Shown one piece after another: positions 12,501 to 27,200 of a DNA stretch of 64,000 nt. Below the pieces are notes generated by a model, which was not told the origin of the DNA, searched no databases, and saw only the letters and a list, made by a program, of their open reading frames with translations. Source of the DNA: Lantana camara. Taxonomy: Eukaryota > Streptophyta > Magnoliopsida > Lamiales > Verbenaceae. The stretch spans positions 14,591,001-14,655,000 of the forward strand of contig CM074856.1 of assembly GCA_037501455.1 (NCBI GenBank), in the 5' to 3' direction. Positions within the stretch are counted from its first letter, which is position 1; each line of letters starts with the position of its first letter. A program made the translations under genes and the position numbers.

Positions 12501-15500
12501 AGTTAGCTAAGAAAAAAATTCCATCCAGAATCACATAAGTTGAATAAAGTATATTACAAGCATTTTCAAAAGATAAAGAATTCCACAATTCTTTATACAA
12601 TGTTACCTCCTTGACAGTTCGTCATAATAGGCTTGTCTAGCTCGAAGATATTCTTCTGTTTTTTCCCTGCATGAGGGACAAGACCAATCCCCATAGATTA
12701 CTTCTACAACTGGGGGGACAACACATGCAGGGTGAGCAAGCTGGCTGCAGCAGGAACACTGCAGCAACTTCTTCCTTTCCTACATTCATGGACAAGGCAT
12801 TTAAATAAATTACTATAGAGTATAGAGGATGAAAATTATAGATGACAAAACAGGCTATGTAAACCTTGCATGGCGTATCCAAGGAAAATGAAAACTACCT
12901 CCTCTGAATTGCAAATGCTGCAAATCTGAAACTCATCATCAGATTCAGTTTCCGGTTCAGTGTCAGCTGCATTGTCAGAAACACATTAGACACGTAAAGA
13001 AACCAGTTAAACAAATAAGCAAGTGCACAAAAAAAAAAAGAAATAACGAATTTAAACTTACAACGAGATCCAGTCTAGCTGGAACAGTTTTGATGTATAA
13101 ATAATATGTTTCCGGTAAAAATTGGGGGACTGATATATCGAAATGTTATTCCCAGCATAATGAGAGTTAGGGATTGAAGCAGATTATTGGCAAGTTTTTC
13201 ATTTGGTTGGCAATTGTCTTAATGAAAAACCCTCATATTACAGTCTTGACAAAAATGATATTATCTGTATGTGGAGAGATTCAGGTGCACAGACCTTAAA
13301 AACCCAATAAGCTTCGCCAATTACGTTTAAAATAAATTGCAGTATCCATAGCAGAAAGATAGATGAATACACAAGGGATATTATGTGACGGATATTGCAC
13401 GTAGCAATGATATATTGCACAGCTACAATGTCAAAATTGTATAGAGAAAGCATGGAAGTAACTTTAGTGCTGGTAGACATTTATATTAAGGACTTATAAC
13501 AGGAAATTTACTTTCAGACTGCCATTCGCTTTCTTCTTCTTCACTTTCATCATCCCATTTAGCAACTTTCCTGACTCTCCCAGCAAATGAAACATCGGGT
13601 GCAGCTGAATGCCTCTTTCTCTGAAGCTCTTTCACACTGTCCTCTAAGCACAATAAGTAAAAGTTCATACTTCAGGTAGCAAGAGAGAGAAGCTAACACA
13701 ATTTCAAGAATAGAATAAATAGATACCAGGGAGTGGTTCAGGCTTATCTGGAAGTGGATAATTTTCCTCAACAAATTTCAGCAACAATTCGCGAGGACCA
13801 GAGACAAAATCATCAAGTTCCACACCCTATCTTGATGAAATTGGAAGTACAAGAAGTTACTCACAGAAAATCTTATGAATTTAAATTTTTCAAGAATTTG
13901 TGCAAGATAAACTCAAGAAGCAAAAATATGAAATTATCCATAGTGCATATGAATTTTGGTAACAGGAGTTGTGGAAGGACTATGGAAGTAGCAATATTGA
14001 CCATCTAACAAACGATTTGTAAAGAAAAATGGAGAACAGACTCACATATTTTGTCACGGCTTCCTCAGTTCGTGCTTCTCCAGTACTTTGTAGTCCTATA
14101 ACCACACACTTATTATCCTCCAGTGCTTGTTTAGATAGTCTAACCACCGCAGGCACTTTAGCTGACATGCACATGTGTCTAAAGAAGCGCTAAATTGTGC
14201 ATAAAAAGATCAAACACTTAATGAAATGTAAGATGGGGAAAAGGGCTAAAAAGTTCTAAGCGACAAGGTTTAACTACCGAACCTGATGACTTGCCCAGTA
14301 AATTCTCCACACTTGACTTGAACTTGGCTTCTCATTGGTGAGAAACGCACTAGCTGATAGCAATTCCACTCTTAACTCAGCCCAAAATTCTGCAGCTTTT
14401 GAATACATATCCTGAGGAGAAAATGAGTATTAAGAAAGAGATGGAGTGAACTCCATAGAAAGATCAGAAATGCCTGGGTATGAACAAAAGCATCACTTCA
14501 AAACTCAAAAGCATGCCAGGATTAGGAACTGGACAGCAGCATTTACTGATAAAAGAAATCAACAAAGACAGATTCATATATATATGTGTGTGTGTGTGTG
14601 TGTGTTTGCTATAAAACATATAATATAAGTGTTCTAATAACACTTCTATGGGAAGTAGAAACATCATTCAAGAGACACAGTCTTTCAAAAAACAGAACAT
14701 ATAGGATCTTAGACATGAATTTATTTCCTGGTAACAAAATAAAACTGCGCCATACCATCATGTTGGGCTCCAGAGGAACTTCAACAACTTCAAATTCTGC
14801 CCCTTTGTAGCTCAGTGTACGACATACATACATCCCCCTGAACATCAATGGAATCCTTTCAGTTGAATAATCTGATAATAAAAAATTTTATTACCCAGAA
14901 ATATTCTTAAGTGATAACCTTGCTTTCATATCCATCGCAACAAGTTCAAGAGCTCCAACACCCCCTTTCTCCAGTGCACCTTAAAATTTTCAACACAAGA
15001 TCGTTGTCAAATAATTATAGGACTACGAAACATGGAAAAGTATAGAAGGTAACCATAAGTAAGAAGCAAATGTACTTGAACAGACATACGTCCACCTTAG
15101 AAATAAGTACCAAAACTCTAAAGAATAATGTATTCCACACATATCCATCAGACATGTATAGGGGCAAAACATATACTTTCACCGGCCATAAGAAATGCAT
15201 GAGTAGACCCAGGGCATAACAAAGACAACTAACAATATCAACCTAGCACATTTCACTTTGAGCAAAGCACTTAATAAACGTAGTTATACAATGTCCTTCA
15301 TAGAGTGTGTTCCGTCCGGCAGTAATTTCATTTGTGGCTAAAAACTCTCTCACGTCTAAGCTACACCCTCGAAGTATTCGAAGCAGCTTTTACATTGGCT
15401 TAAAAAGGTCAGACAGTAGAATGTCTGAAAAGAGATTGCGCTGTTGAATTTGGCAAATATGTTGGGGGCATACCAGTGGGCCACTGACGACTTACAAAAA

Positions 15501-18500
15501 GAGACCTTATGATGTACCTAAATAATTTGCTAGACAAGCAACTCTTCACACATTTCAAGGAAAACGACATGATCATGATAACAGAGTAAATATCACTTCA
15601 GTTGGATCAATGGATGCATGCTCCACGAGGAAAGAACAACATCAAAAAGACATCAAGCAGACTTCAGACAGCCTAGTCAAAATTTTACCTAAAAATTCAC
15701 GAAAGTCAGCAAAAGATGTTCCGGCTCCCCAAAGACCAAGGCGAATCATATAGCCCATATTCCGTGGCTCAGAGGCACCAGTTGCTGAGCAGTAAATGAC
15801 ACGAGCTTGAGGAAGTCTGGCCTATTCATCATGAAAAGCATATCATATACAAGTGTTAAAAGCCAAGTGATAATAAGTTAACATTTACATGAGCTGTCAT
15901 TGAGTGCAAATGTTAACTGCTAGCAGCAAAAGGACACGCATGATTCAAAGTGCACAGCACCATATATTGCAAACAAAGTGGAGCAGAAACAAAACATATT
16001 TTCTAGTGATAAACAAGAACGTTCAGAATTCAGCATACATGTCAAAAGGGAGTTTAGTGCACTATTCGAGCATAGTCATTTTTCGCATCGATTAAGTCCA
16101 GGAAAGGCTCAAATCATGCAAATAGCTCACTCATGTCAAGGATAAAAGACATCCTGACTATTCCAATTCCTATATGAGGCAAATAATGTAAATAGGGATT
16201 AACATCACTTAAAGCTGAAATTCATTAAGTTAAAAGGTGACACTAGTAAATATGAAACACTAACAGTTGAATAAACACCAACTGCAAGAAAACTCCCACC
16301 ATAATTCGAATAGAGCCAACCCAGAACATATTATTAGGCAACGACGAAACAACGGATCTTACAAAGTAGAGATTCTTTCCCATTACAACCCCTTTATACT
16401 CACCAGTGCAAAAATGCAACATTCCAGGTTATGAGTATCAAGAGCACTTGTAAGATGTTTTCTAGACCTCCATACTTTAATAAGGGTATCTAAACTCAGT
16501 ACCATCATCAATTATAATTAATCTGCCAGATTTAAAATTACAACACCTCAACCACCTTTTATTGGCTAGTAGCCTCCATGGCACAGACAATGGTACAGTT
16601 GCCGGTTACTCTCCTCAGTTTCCAGATGTTATAGCACAAACACTAAATACACTATATAGTGTTCTAATGCTAAAAAGCAAATTTTTAACCGTAAGTCATC
16701 AAACTTCGCTCAGTCTCTGCTTCTCAAATCCCAAAAACAGAGGTTTGAGCACGGGAATCATTAGAGCAAAACAAACAAGGTAGATGTACCAATCATTGCT
16801 GCCAGTATCTAAATTCCCCAAAGTCACCTAGTAAAGGGTTTGGGGGGGGGGGAGGGAGAGAACAGGGAGGGCATCCAGGTAGAGGAGTTCCCCTATTTCT
16901 TCCATCTTCAATCATTATCAAGGATAAGCATACCTAAGAAGCAGCAAACTAGAAACAATATAAAATAAAGGAGCGTCACCTGTAGTTCAAGAACAGCTTC
17001 ACCTGTCTTTGTTGGTTGCCCTCCAGCTTCAGGGACTAGATTTTTGGCTTTATGACACTAAATAACCAATTGAATGAATAGTCAGCCAATCATCTGGTCG
17101 TGTTAAGAGTAGCTGGTAGAAATAAAAGATACATGACTATTCACAAAAATAAACTACCTCATCAAATACAATAAGTCCATCAAATTGTCCACACCACTGT
17201 ACAAGTTGCTGCAATCGGGAACGGCCTCTCTCAGAAGATGCAATAAGGCTGTTATATGTCAAAAACACAACTCCTTCCCTAACGCCAACAGACTTTGAAT
17301 CGAGCTTAGAGTAAGGAAGCTTGTTCAGAGCATGCACTACAAAGAAAATTATGAAGAAATCCAACATAATTGTCAGAAATGCACGAAAATCTGTGAATTT
17401 GAGGCCCTAAAAGTAGCTGGGAAACAAAAATGTCGGATTACAAAATGTGAAAACCAATAGTACAAGGGAAAAAAAAAAAAAGAAAAAGGAAACCATCCTT
17501 CATAGAATGTTGATAGAAGCAGTAAAGTATACTACACTGAAGCAATCCCTTAGTTATCCAAAAAAGTAGAATGTTGTCAATGTATTATCATATAGGTGGG
17601 TTTGAAATCCCTTTTTCTTTTTGTGTGTATGGTGCATTAGTCTCTGACCAGTTCCAGTGTCCATTAAATATCATTTAAATAGTAGTTCTTCGTGAAATGT
17701 CAGCCTACAACAGTAAACAACATGCATACCCAATTAACCTAGCAATCTCAAAAACCTAACTGACCATTATCATCAGACAGGTGTTGCTCAGGGAACATGG
17801 GCAAACCAGGATATAGAAATTTAGATATATAAAAATTAGATAATAAGACCTTATATAAAAAAACCAGGTTTGAATTTTAAAAATATTTAGGATTCAAATC
17901 AATGTCCAATACAGCATTTTAATGGCCTTCTCACTCCTGCAAAATACATCCACTATAGAAGAGAAACGAAACGCAAAGAACTCGAGTTCCAGCGAAGTAT
18001 CGGTAACCAATAATCTCACTTTGCATAAGCTAAACCTACCTTCTATAGATGTTGCACCAACATCATCCAAGTCTCTTCTAGCATCAAATTTCAAGTCTGA
18101 ACCAACAGAGATCCACCTGCATGTCACCAATAGGAAAATAAACTTAAAAATGATCATCCAGTGCCAGAAAACTGGTGCAGTCACTAGGATTAGTCAATAA
18201 GAAAGAGATCTGGCCAACGTAAATGCATGAGATCATCTTCTAACACACACTCACAATGCTTTTCTTCTCCCATGGTGCCAGTTCTCCCATATTAACCCAG
18301 CAATTGTCCTTCCTTTACCCACACCAGCACCATCTCCAAGAAAAAAACCCGCCCTGGTACCACTTGGTAGTTGTTGAAGATGTCTCTATCATGCGAAAAC
18401 AGTTTATAATCAATAATTTCAGAAATCCAAACATAAATGACATCGTCTCAAATTTTTAAAGCAACCTGAGAAGCATAGACCAACGTTTCAATCTGCAAGC

Positions 18501-21500
18501 ACGATAATGCATTTGAACTTTCTAGGTCATCCTTAATCCTAAGATTATAAGTAGGTTCCGGAGGTTGTACTGCAGATAGGGATGTTGTCTCCACCACAGG
18601 ATCGGGATGGGGTGGACCAATGGACAGTTTAGGGGGTCGCTGCACAAAACAAAACCAAAACTTTTGAAAGAAATATTCCAGATCCATGATGAAGTCTATA
18701 TTAGGAAAATAGAAAAAAGAGATCACACATAATCCATAAATGTTTCTCCAGCCAAGCCACCTTCATCTTCTTCCCGCTCCACTTCAATCGCCACCTGATA
18801 AAGCAAAACCAGACTATTATTTCCGAACAGTATCTCTTATACTAGAAGGAGATACTGAAGTAGACCTCATTAAAGAAACATGAACCAAAAATACTGTGAA
18901 ATTAGAAATCTCCGAACAAGAATCCGTAAAGCAAGTACATCATGAGTCAAAGGAAAAGGGGGAAAAAAAAAAAAAACAATAAAAAAGAAAGTGTGGCTAT
19001 ACTTGCAAAAAATCTAACTAAACCTCACTTAAGTGCATCTGAAAAATAAAACGAAACTCAGCATAGGAATGAAGCAGTGCATTCATAGCATCACTAAATA
19101 CTGGATATTCCTTTTAAGCTACATGAGATAGTGAGGCCCATGAGGGTTTGTTGATTCCATTCTCTTTGAACCCCTATAACTTCCCATTTTTCCTAGAAGG
19201 AATGACATAAGTGGAGAAGCCAAGCATGATACAAGCAGCAATGGAACAGAGAAAAAACAAAAATATTTTGATCTATTTGATTCATGGCCTAGAAGAGAGA
19301 GAAACAGTCATTAGGTCAAACTGATAATTAGAATGACTACAGATGAATAAGAGACTGGACTTTTTACAGAGCCCTATACGACAGAGAACAAAAAAAGTAA
19401 TAACATAAGCAGCTAGACACATAGTTCTAGTGGCAAGGAAAATATAGAGTGGAAATGTTTTAGCTAGATGGTCAAGTGTCATTACATATTCCAAACAGGA
19501 AATCAACTTCATTCATCCTTGAATTTTTCTTCTTTTGGCACATTCCAGCATCTCAAGAAAAGACCTATTTTGAGCAGTAGCTATCCAAAGGTTTGTAATT
19601 TTAAAATTAAATGTCAGTCCAGAGAGGCATATAAATGAAGAAAGAAATCAACACCATTACTATCATCTGGTAATTGAAGAATTTCTCCTAAACTGAGTAT
19701 GGGAGGTCCCGGTACTTCCTTACTCCGTAGTTATCAGATGCAGGAAGCGATGCGACAATGCCTCTCATTGCTATAGCAAGAAACGGCACGAGAAGCAAGC
19801 GTTTTTTAAAAGAAAATGATCAATATAGAAAAAATTAGCATTTCTATATGTGCCAATATCTAAAGATATTCAAAAAGATCATTAGTTTTAGCATAATATT
19901 GCATTAGAAAAACTGAAGCACTCAAACAAATCCATTCCATACATCAAAATGAAGATGGTATAGTCTAAAAACATGATCAAAATAAATAATGTGAATCGAA
20001 GAGGACAAAGGGGATTTTAATTCAGCAAACCCTAATTAGCGCCTAATTAAAAGAGAACCTGCTCTTCTCGCATCTCGCTATAACAGGAAAAGGAGTCACC
20101 TTCCCAAACTGATTGTTATTAGGCGATGTGAAGCGAGAAGGCATCGCCTCCATTGGATCTCACTATAGCATCGCTTTTGTTCGCTTTCATAATCATGGTT
20201 ACTTCTTAGAGAGAAATTGAGCTTTGAGTTAAATTTTAGTTCAATAAGACTGTCCGGCTTTAATGCTCGTAGGTTAACACTTTTCCGCCTCTCACTACTT
20301 TTACAAACATCACCCACTTTTGGTTTCCTTACAAATTCTGACCGTCTTATACTTTCTCACGCTTCTAAAAAGGTTTGAGGAGACGTACTTAAATATCTCA
20401 ACTTTTTAAATGAAAATGTGAAGCTTCTCCAAGAATGTTAATGGGCAAATTTGAACTTTCCTTGAGAAAACAATGACCAAGACTACAGAAATCAATAACT
20501 ATAAACTCTTCCGTCATTTACTTGGACCTGAATCTATATGTTAGGATCTATTTCCGGAACCAAATAGCTGAATTCTAAAACTTCCACAAGAACTGAAACA
20601 AACAATTCCATGATAATATAGCAAGCGAAAGACAAGAAGTGGAACGTAAGGTTTAGCCTACTATAAGCTAATGAATGCAGACTTAGATAACCAGGTTCGG
20701 ATATAAGACTAATAGAAAGCGCATTTCAATACTTATTAATTCCAATTTCTCCAATAATCATTTATTTTTTTATCAAAAGAACCATATATCTAAAAGCATA
20801 GATTCTAGCCATTGAAAATATAGAATAGCATCATCCCTAAACACGCCACATATAATAAGACGCGAAAGAAAATATTTCAGAAATAGTGCGGAATCAACTG
20901 GATTACTAGCCTTCCAAGGGAAATAATTTAAATTAAACAACCTAAACACCAACAACGTAAGGATCATCTGGCGATGGAAAAACACATTCCTAAAACCTGT
21001 CTGTAAGTAACTTATCGTCCAGAATCAAATTCAAGTAGCACAAAAAATCCCAGATATTCATGCATGGTAAACATTTAACAGGTTGAAATCATTCAAAGGC
21101 TCAAAACTAGAACCAGGGACTTGGTGGTCTTGCATTTCCTAGCTCCTAGAAGTTACACTACCGTAAAGCCTCTTTTTTTAGCCCATAAGTTGAAGCTGAC
21201 AGTAGAACCCAAACATTTCAATCCTCTGCTTATGTGTTTTAACAACTACTAAAGCCTCAAATTAAATGCATAAACACATGAAATGCATGAAATAAACAGA
21301 GAAATATAACGCAAGAAAAACCTCATTGATTTCTTCAGGTGGGGGTGGAGGGCGATTGGGAGGCAAAATTGGCCCAAACTTGGAAAGATCAACAGCGAGA
21401 CTAATATGGCACTGTGGGCAATTAAAGCGGGATAATCCATGCGGGACATTAAGTATGGCCTTGCAATTGGCGCAGGGCAGCTGGATCTTAGTCGGATCAA

Positions 21501-21771
21501 TGCCATGTGCAGGCGCATTCCTCGGTAGCTGTGCCTGCGCCTGGGCCTGGGTAGACCGCATCAGTTCTGGCGGCAGCATTTGGGGCAACTGGCACGTAGG
21601 GCACACAAATTCGGTCAACCCAGGCAGCACGGTCAGCACCATCTTGCAACCCGCGCACCGCACCTGACACCCCCCGGCGGCGACCGCACCGACTTGAGCC
21701 GGTGGCGGGAGTGGGTGCGGCGGCGGCGGCGGTGGCGCGATCGGCGGAGGCGGCAACGACGGCTGCCCCAT
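6521..21771 (-). CDS. FGT1: Strawberry notch / FORGETTER1 homologue, 32 exons
   Basis: I traced 32 exons on the minus strand, all with GT-AG junctions in frame, totalling 3783 nt (1260 residues): 21322-21771, 18729-18794, 18466-18639, 18255-18385, 18040-18116, 17158-17336, 16980-17057, 15689-15821, 14919-14979, 14756-14837, 14283-14411, 14046-14189, 13727-13826, 13512-13643, 12899-12966, 12607-12779, 12384-12477, 12198-12295, 11987-12122, 11766-11872, 11057-11152, 10882-10969, 10670-10790, 10386-10497, 10186-10309, 10041-10118, 9820-9938, 9364-9417, 9173-9275, 7969-8097, 7256-7367, 6521-6555. Residue landmarks: proline-rich start; two LSD1-type zinc fingers (C39/C42/C57/C60, C100/C103/C118/C121); Walker [12 protein letters not shown] at 247-257; DECH box at 358-361; SAT at 397-399; acidic stretch then PHD finger (C661...H684...C705); helicase motif [13 protein letters not shown] at 854-864; C-terminal strawberry-notch domain. 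Arabidopsis FGT1 is nuclear, works with SWI/SNF and ISWI remodellers and sustains heat-stress memory. Intron 1 is 2.5 kb. No lesion was found. Confidence 0.95.
14577..14605. repeat. (AT)n(GT)n microsatellite in an FGT1 intron
   Basis: An AT run passes directly into about ten GT units, inside the intron between exons 10 and 11 of the FGT1-like gene. Confidence 0.9.
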
Positions 21772-22266
21772 TCAGAGACGATTGAAATTCCAAGTGGCAG
21801 TGAGGAATGAGAATGAGTGAAGCGAGGGAGTGGTGGGAATTGTGATGGAAAAATTGGATTGTGATGATGAAATTACGTAATTGGGGGAGAAGGGTTTGGT
21901 TTGATGAGGTTAATTTTGAGGGAAGAGCGGCAAAAGGAATAAATGGGATTTCGGTTTGGCGCTCTGCCTCCTTGCCTTGAAGATGTGCGCGTGAGTTCCC
22001 ACGTCCCGAATCTTACGCACGGGCATGAGTGCATCACACCCGCAAAACCCAAACTCAAATCACCCAATCAATTGCGTCACCTTGACCTTGTGGTTACTTC
22101 GAATAACATTAGTCGGTGGTATTTATGTTGCAAGGATATAAATATTCTTATAAAACGACATATATTTTTTATATAAGAAATATATGATATACAAAATACC
22201 ACATTATAAGAAAAAATAATATTTTTTAAAATATGTTTAAATTAAAGGTGCATTCTGTACTTTTTT
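21772..22266 (-). other. 5' UTR and promoter region of the FGT1-like gene
   Basis: Sequence upstream of the FGT1 start. Purine-rich near the ATG and more AT-rich beyond 22100. No other gene is recognisable, and the nest of mobile elements begins about 500 bp upstream of the ATG. Confidence 0.5.
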
Positions 22267-22452
22267 ATTTTTATTCTTGTATTCTTTTTTTAAATACACA
22301 CCCCCACTAGGGCTACAAACGAGCCTAGCCGAGCCGAATTTGACATAAAATATCAGGCTTGAGCTTGAGCTTGATATTTTTTGCCCTGGCTCGAGATCGG
22401 GGATCGAGCTTGTCAAGCTTGACATTTTACAGCTTGAACCCGGCTCGCCCCT

Positions 22453-23068
22453 TGTTTACACAAATTTTCGTTGATCTGCAATAAATGGTTACAAAAACAC
22501 GAAAATAGGGAAAACAATAATATTTGATTTAAATTAAATGGTATTCCGATCTCTAAAATCCCTCTGATTCTTCGGAGTGGATTTATCCGAGGGCTTGATG
22601 CTTATTCCCGGATTGAGTGTAGAGTTTGGTTGAATCGACGGCGGAATGGCAAGGCTCGAACTTGAGAGTTTGAATGCTTGAATTCCTTCGATTCCTTAGT
22701 ACTTGATGACTTGAGAATTTTTGTCCTTCGAATCTTCTTGTTGCTTGTTTGTCCTTTCCGCTTATGCTTTGTGCTTCTGTCCGATTTTTGAACCTTAGAA
22801 CCTTATTTATAGGCTCTCATTTGTCCTCTTGGGCTTTTTGGGCTTGGGCCGGAATTTGAAGACCACTTTGTAACCGAGTGGGCTTTATTTTTGTTTAATG
22901 GGTCATTTGTTTAATTAATCCAAAAATAAGAATAAATACATAATCCTTACCTTGAATTAAAAATGTAAGTCCAAATTTTGTATGGACTTTTAATTGAAAA
23001 TAATTAATTAATAGCCATTTCAGTTGGGCCGTTAATTAATAATAATCTTCAATTTTTGGGTGCCAACA
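22453..23068 (+). mobile_element. 616-bp solo LTR (TSD CCCCT)
   Basis: Starts TGTTTACACAAATTTTCG, ends TTTGGGTGCCAACA, and is flanked by CCCCT at 22448-22452 and 23069-23073. A TATA-like TTATTTATAGG lies at about 22805. The inserted block breaks the GAGCC-rich TIR element. No second LTR or internal region remains. Confidence 0.85.
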
Positions 23069-23386
23069 CCCCTAACTCGGGATCGGCTCGACTCGTCTCG
23101 TTAAAGCTTTAAGTTTTTTTCTTTCCTTTTTTTTCCCTAACAATTCCTTTTATTTTTAATAAAATTAGTAAATTAAATTAATTGTATTAATTGTATTAGT
23201 TAAATTAAATTAATAAATCATATATATTAATATTATGTTATTAAATAACATTTATTAAAATTTTATTACACAAAAATATATAATATATATGATAGTTTGG
23301 TTAATTATTAAACCCACATATGATATAATATAATATGAATTTATTATAATATATAACATATTTTATACGTTATCTTATTAGATAAT

Positions 23387-24118
23387 TGTTAGGAATAGTG
23401 CCCTAAAAACCGATGTAAAAGTCAGCTTTACTACTTTCCTTTTTGTAAATCACAGACAATTTTTAAATAATACGAATTAAGGCAACACTTCTTTTTATGC
23501 TCTTGTTTGATTGTGTCTTTACTTTTGACTGCGCATGAATAAGAACTCCCCTAATCAATATGGCTTATAGGACTCAACCATTTAGGCGAAGTGGTTCATG
23601 AGACGAGCCCTATATCACATAAGTCATATTAGAAATCACTCCAAGCCGATGAGTCCTACAGACAGTGGGAGTGTCAACCTGACTCGTTCGAGACTTGCTC
23701 ATGTGATCACGCCCTTAAGAAGAACCCCCTTGTTTCATGGGGTGCAAAGTGTATTGTTAATACGTGTGTGATACATGGGGGTGTTTAATTACTTATTCTA
23801 AGTAGGTACACTGAGGTGTCCCGTGTGAAAAGATTCCTAAATGGGAAAGGAACTTTCTATGTCTAGAAATAGAAACTTCCAGATTAGGAAATATCTCACG
23901 AGTCATTGATGTGATTAAGTGATCCTTAGACTTGAGGTTTCATTGATACTTTATGAGCTAACTCTGTAGTCTTAGGTGTAAGCTTTAAAGTTTAAAGGGT
24001 GTCGCCTTAGACAACTGAATGACTGATTCAAGGCTTATGCTGGGGCTGCACAAGTGGCACATAAAAGTATATGAGAATCGATAAAGGACCTACGCTTGCA
24101 TTAGCAAGATATTTACAT
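23387..24118 (+). mobile_element. LTR-like insertion, tentative
   Basis: The block starts TGTTAGGAATAGTGCCCTA and carries mid-GC, non-repetitive text unlike its AT-rich surroundings. ATAAT flanks it at 23382-23386 and 24119-24123. However, the right end reads TTTACAT rather than a clean CA, and an AT-rich 5-mer can match by chance. Could be a solo LTR or a fragment of another element. Confidence 0.4.
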
Positions 24119-24206
24119 ATAATATAAATCTAATATACACATATATATAAAAATTATATATATATGCCTAGGCTCACGAGCTGGCTCGTGATCATCGAGC
24201 CTAAAC

Positions 24207-27200
24207 TGTAGCACCCCGCACGTGAGGCACCACATCCCCCGCACTATGGCTCAACACGAGTAACGAAACAACTAATCCGCACCCATATCAAACCATAGCG
24301 AACGGGAGACAAACATAAAGACCTTCCTATGCCAGGCGGAGCTAGACCCTGCAACGAATACCAATTCACAAAGTAAAAAAAAAACATAGCAAAGCCAGAG
24401 TTCAATCATATCAACCATAACCAGAATTGGGCTCTTCAGGCCTCTTTTAAACTCATAATTACAGTCCAATAAAACAATTCAATTATGATTACATAATTAT
24501 TCAAGTTCATGATACCATAGAATCGATACAGACATAAATTCAATACATGAGTGAGTGCAAAGACTCTCCTAACCTAACCCGACCAACTTAAAACTCCAAC
24601 ACCTCCGCCTAGCCCGAAACTCCAAAGATCAACCCTGCACACTAAAAGATTGGGGAGGGAGAGGGGTCAGTCTCTAGAAGACTGAGTGAGCAGGAGCGAT
24701 ACATATATATATATATAAAACATGCACATGCAAGTCATAAATCCCGAGCAAGGTTTTATTTGAATTTAGTTCCCGAAAAGGGCAAGAAGATAGATAGACA
24801 ATGCTCGACCTTTACGACTAATTCATATTAAATTCATTACATTCATAAATCATACATAATTATAAGGCTCGGCGAGTGAGCGTGCACAATCTCCAACCAA
24901 ACTCCGACCGTGTACGACAAATATCATTAATATATTGATTAAGCGATCATGCAATATATCATAATACACACAGACCATAAATCATAACATAACATATGCA
25001 TTTGGGCAATCCGTGTCCCGGCCTTCCCGCACGGTGCATAATTCTATCAAAACATATACATAAGAAGAGGCATAAATCCTAACCAACCTTCTTCCTCCGG
25101 GTGGTGGACGGGTTAGCAAGACCCGACCACCTCAGACAATGGCCAATGGGGTTTCATGACTCCCCCAAAGGCACTCAGCTCCCATTCCCCGCTAAATCTC
25201 CTAGCGATGGCCGGTATCACCGTAGTTTGGTTGGAACTAGTATATGGGATCCCCGTCAGCCCTGGCTTCCTCGGTTAGCCACATATACTAAGTCCCGGGG
25301 CCCGTTCAGTCATAAATCAGAAATGTGACTCGTCAAAACATATCAATTCATAAGTACATATCATAATTCATAAATCATTTGAAAAGGGTTTACTCGATCA
25401 ATACATACTATAAGAAATCATACCTTACCGTGTAAATCGGCATATGCTATATACGTACCTCTCCGTGTCATCCTAATCCGTAGCTAGCATGAAGACACAC
25501 GGTTTGGAGCATAGCCTCATTACAAAACCATTTTTAAGTTATACGCTCATACGCATAATTCAGAAGGATTTACTCGATAACTTCATTTGAAAACCATATA
25601 TATATAATCATAAGGTTTTGGCCAAAGCTTTTCACATAAGGGTTGTAGGGTTTGTTACATAGCTAAAACAAAAACCACCCTCACCTGAACCGTGAAGTTA
25701 CAAGAATCGAGCACCAATTGCCCGAACGATCAAAAGCTCTCCACCCTGGAGACAAACTGTACAAAAGACCACAAGACGTGTTCGTGAGACTCAAGACTCT
25801 TAATGAACCATATATGACGCTCGGCAATGCAGTGAATATGACAGGAATGCATAAATGATCATATTATATCAATAAAATGTTCATGTGCACTATTAAGAGA
25901 TTTAAATCATATAATCATTTATTCGTTCATATATTTCATTCAATTTCATAAGTTCATAAATTCATATAAATTTCATAAATTCATAATATTCATAAATTCA
26001 TAAATTCATATATTCATAACATTCATAATGCATATTAATTAATCCATGAATTCAGTTAATAATCATAACACATAATATTCATATTCACATTTAGGAATAA
26101 AATAATTAGAACGTTAAATCAATAGTCGGTAAATTAAATACGAAAAATAGAAATCAACTTAATTTTCAAAATTGAATTAAATCAAATAATAATTGAAATA
26201 TATAATATAATAAACATATATAATTATATAATAAACATATAATATATATATATATATATACGTACTCTTGCATGCATAAATGTATTTAATATATATATAT
26301 ATAATACATATTTATATACATAATATCCTAAACCATGCATGCAAAAATTATATAAGTAATTACATAATATAATATATATATGTATATACATATATCCATG
26401 CACGTAGGAAGCATGCATGCACAATTACACACATATAATATAATTACTACACATAATACACAAGCCATGCATGCACGAAACAACAACACACACAACACAT
26501 AAACATATATGCATCAGTTCATGCATGCACAACACATACAACACAAATTATTTACAGCAGCAACACAAGCAAACGCAGGCAGAACAGTTCAAGAAAAACG
26601 GGGTGACACCCCCGTGTCACCTCCCAAACCTAGACCGAGACACCCCCGTGTCTCGGTACAGAAATTCCAGCCCACACAGCACCCCCGTTACACGCAGGAA
26701 AGAGGAAAAACAACACACCCGTGTCACACACCATCGCATCCCCTGTTTTTTTTGACAGAAAAACGCAGCAGCAACTACAGCCTTGTACAAGAAAGAAAGG
26801 CAACAAGATCATGCATGAAAAGCTGCAAGTAATCCTCTAGAATGATCCTATACAGTCACGAAATTAACAGCAACAGAAAGAAGGAAACGCAACAGCTTTT
26901 TGACAGCAACAAACGGGTGAAGAACAGGGCAAAGGTCACGGAAAAACAGGGCAAGAAGCACTCACTTCAACTCCACCTATCCATTTCAGTTTAGACCATC
27001 AAATACTCATCTAAGAAACACCATTTCAACGTATGTATCAGTTTCAAACAAGCTCAAACAAGAAATGGAAGCATACGTGACATTCATGGAAGTTTTCTTA
27101 AAAGCTCATAAATGATAACTCATTAATATCTCAACTACCAAGAAATCAATGATCATAAATGATATGAGGATGTTAAAACAATCAATATCAAGCTTGGAAT

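Noticed and set aside
16838..16855. G-rich run (about 13 G) in an FGT1 intron, and C-run at 40681-40698
   Set aside because: Simple homopolymers, of uncertain length in sequencing; no further structure around them.
21497..21810. Long open frames overlapping FGT1 exon 1 in other frames and on the other strand
   Set aside because: They come from the GC-rich, proline-coding start of FGT1; the real frame has the two zinc fingers.
26471..26832. Open frames repeated identically at 26471-26832 and 34145-34506
   Set aside because: They are LTR sequence of the LARD, contain the palindrome array and low-complexity text, and have no protein likeness.
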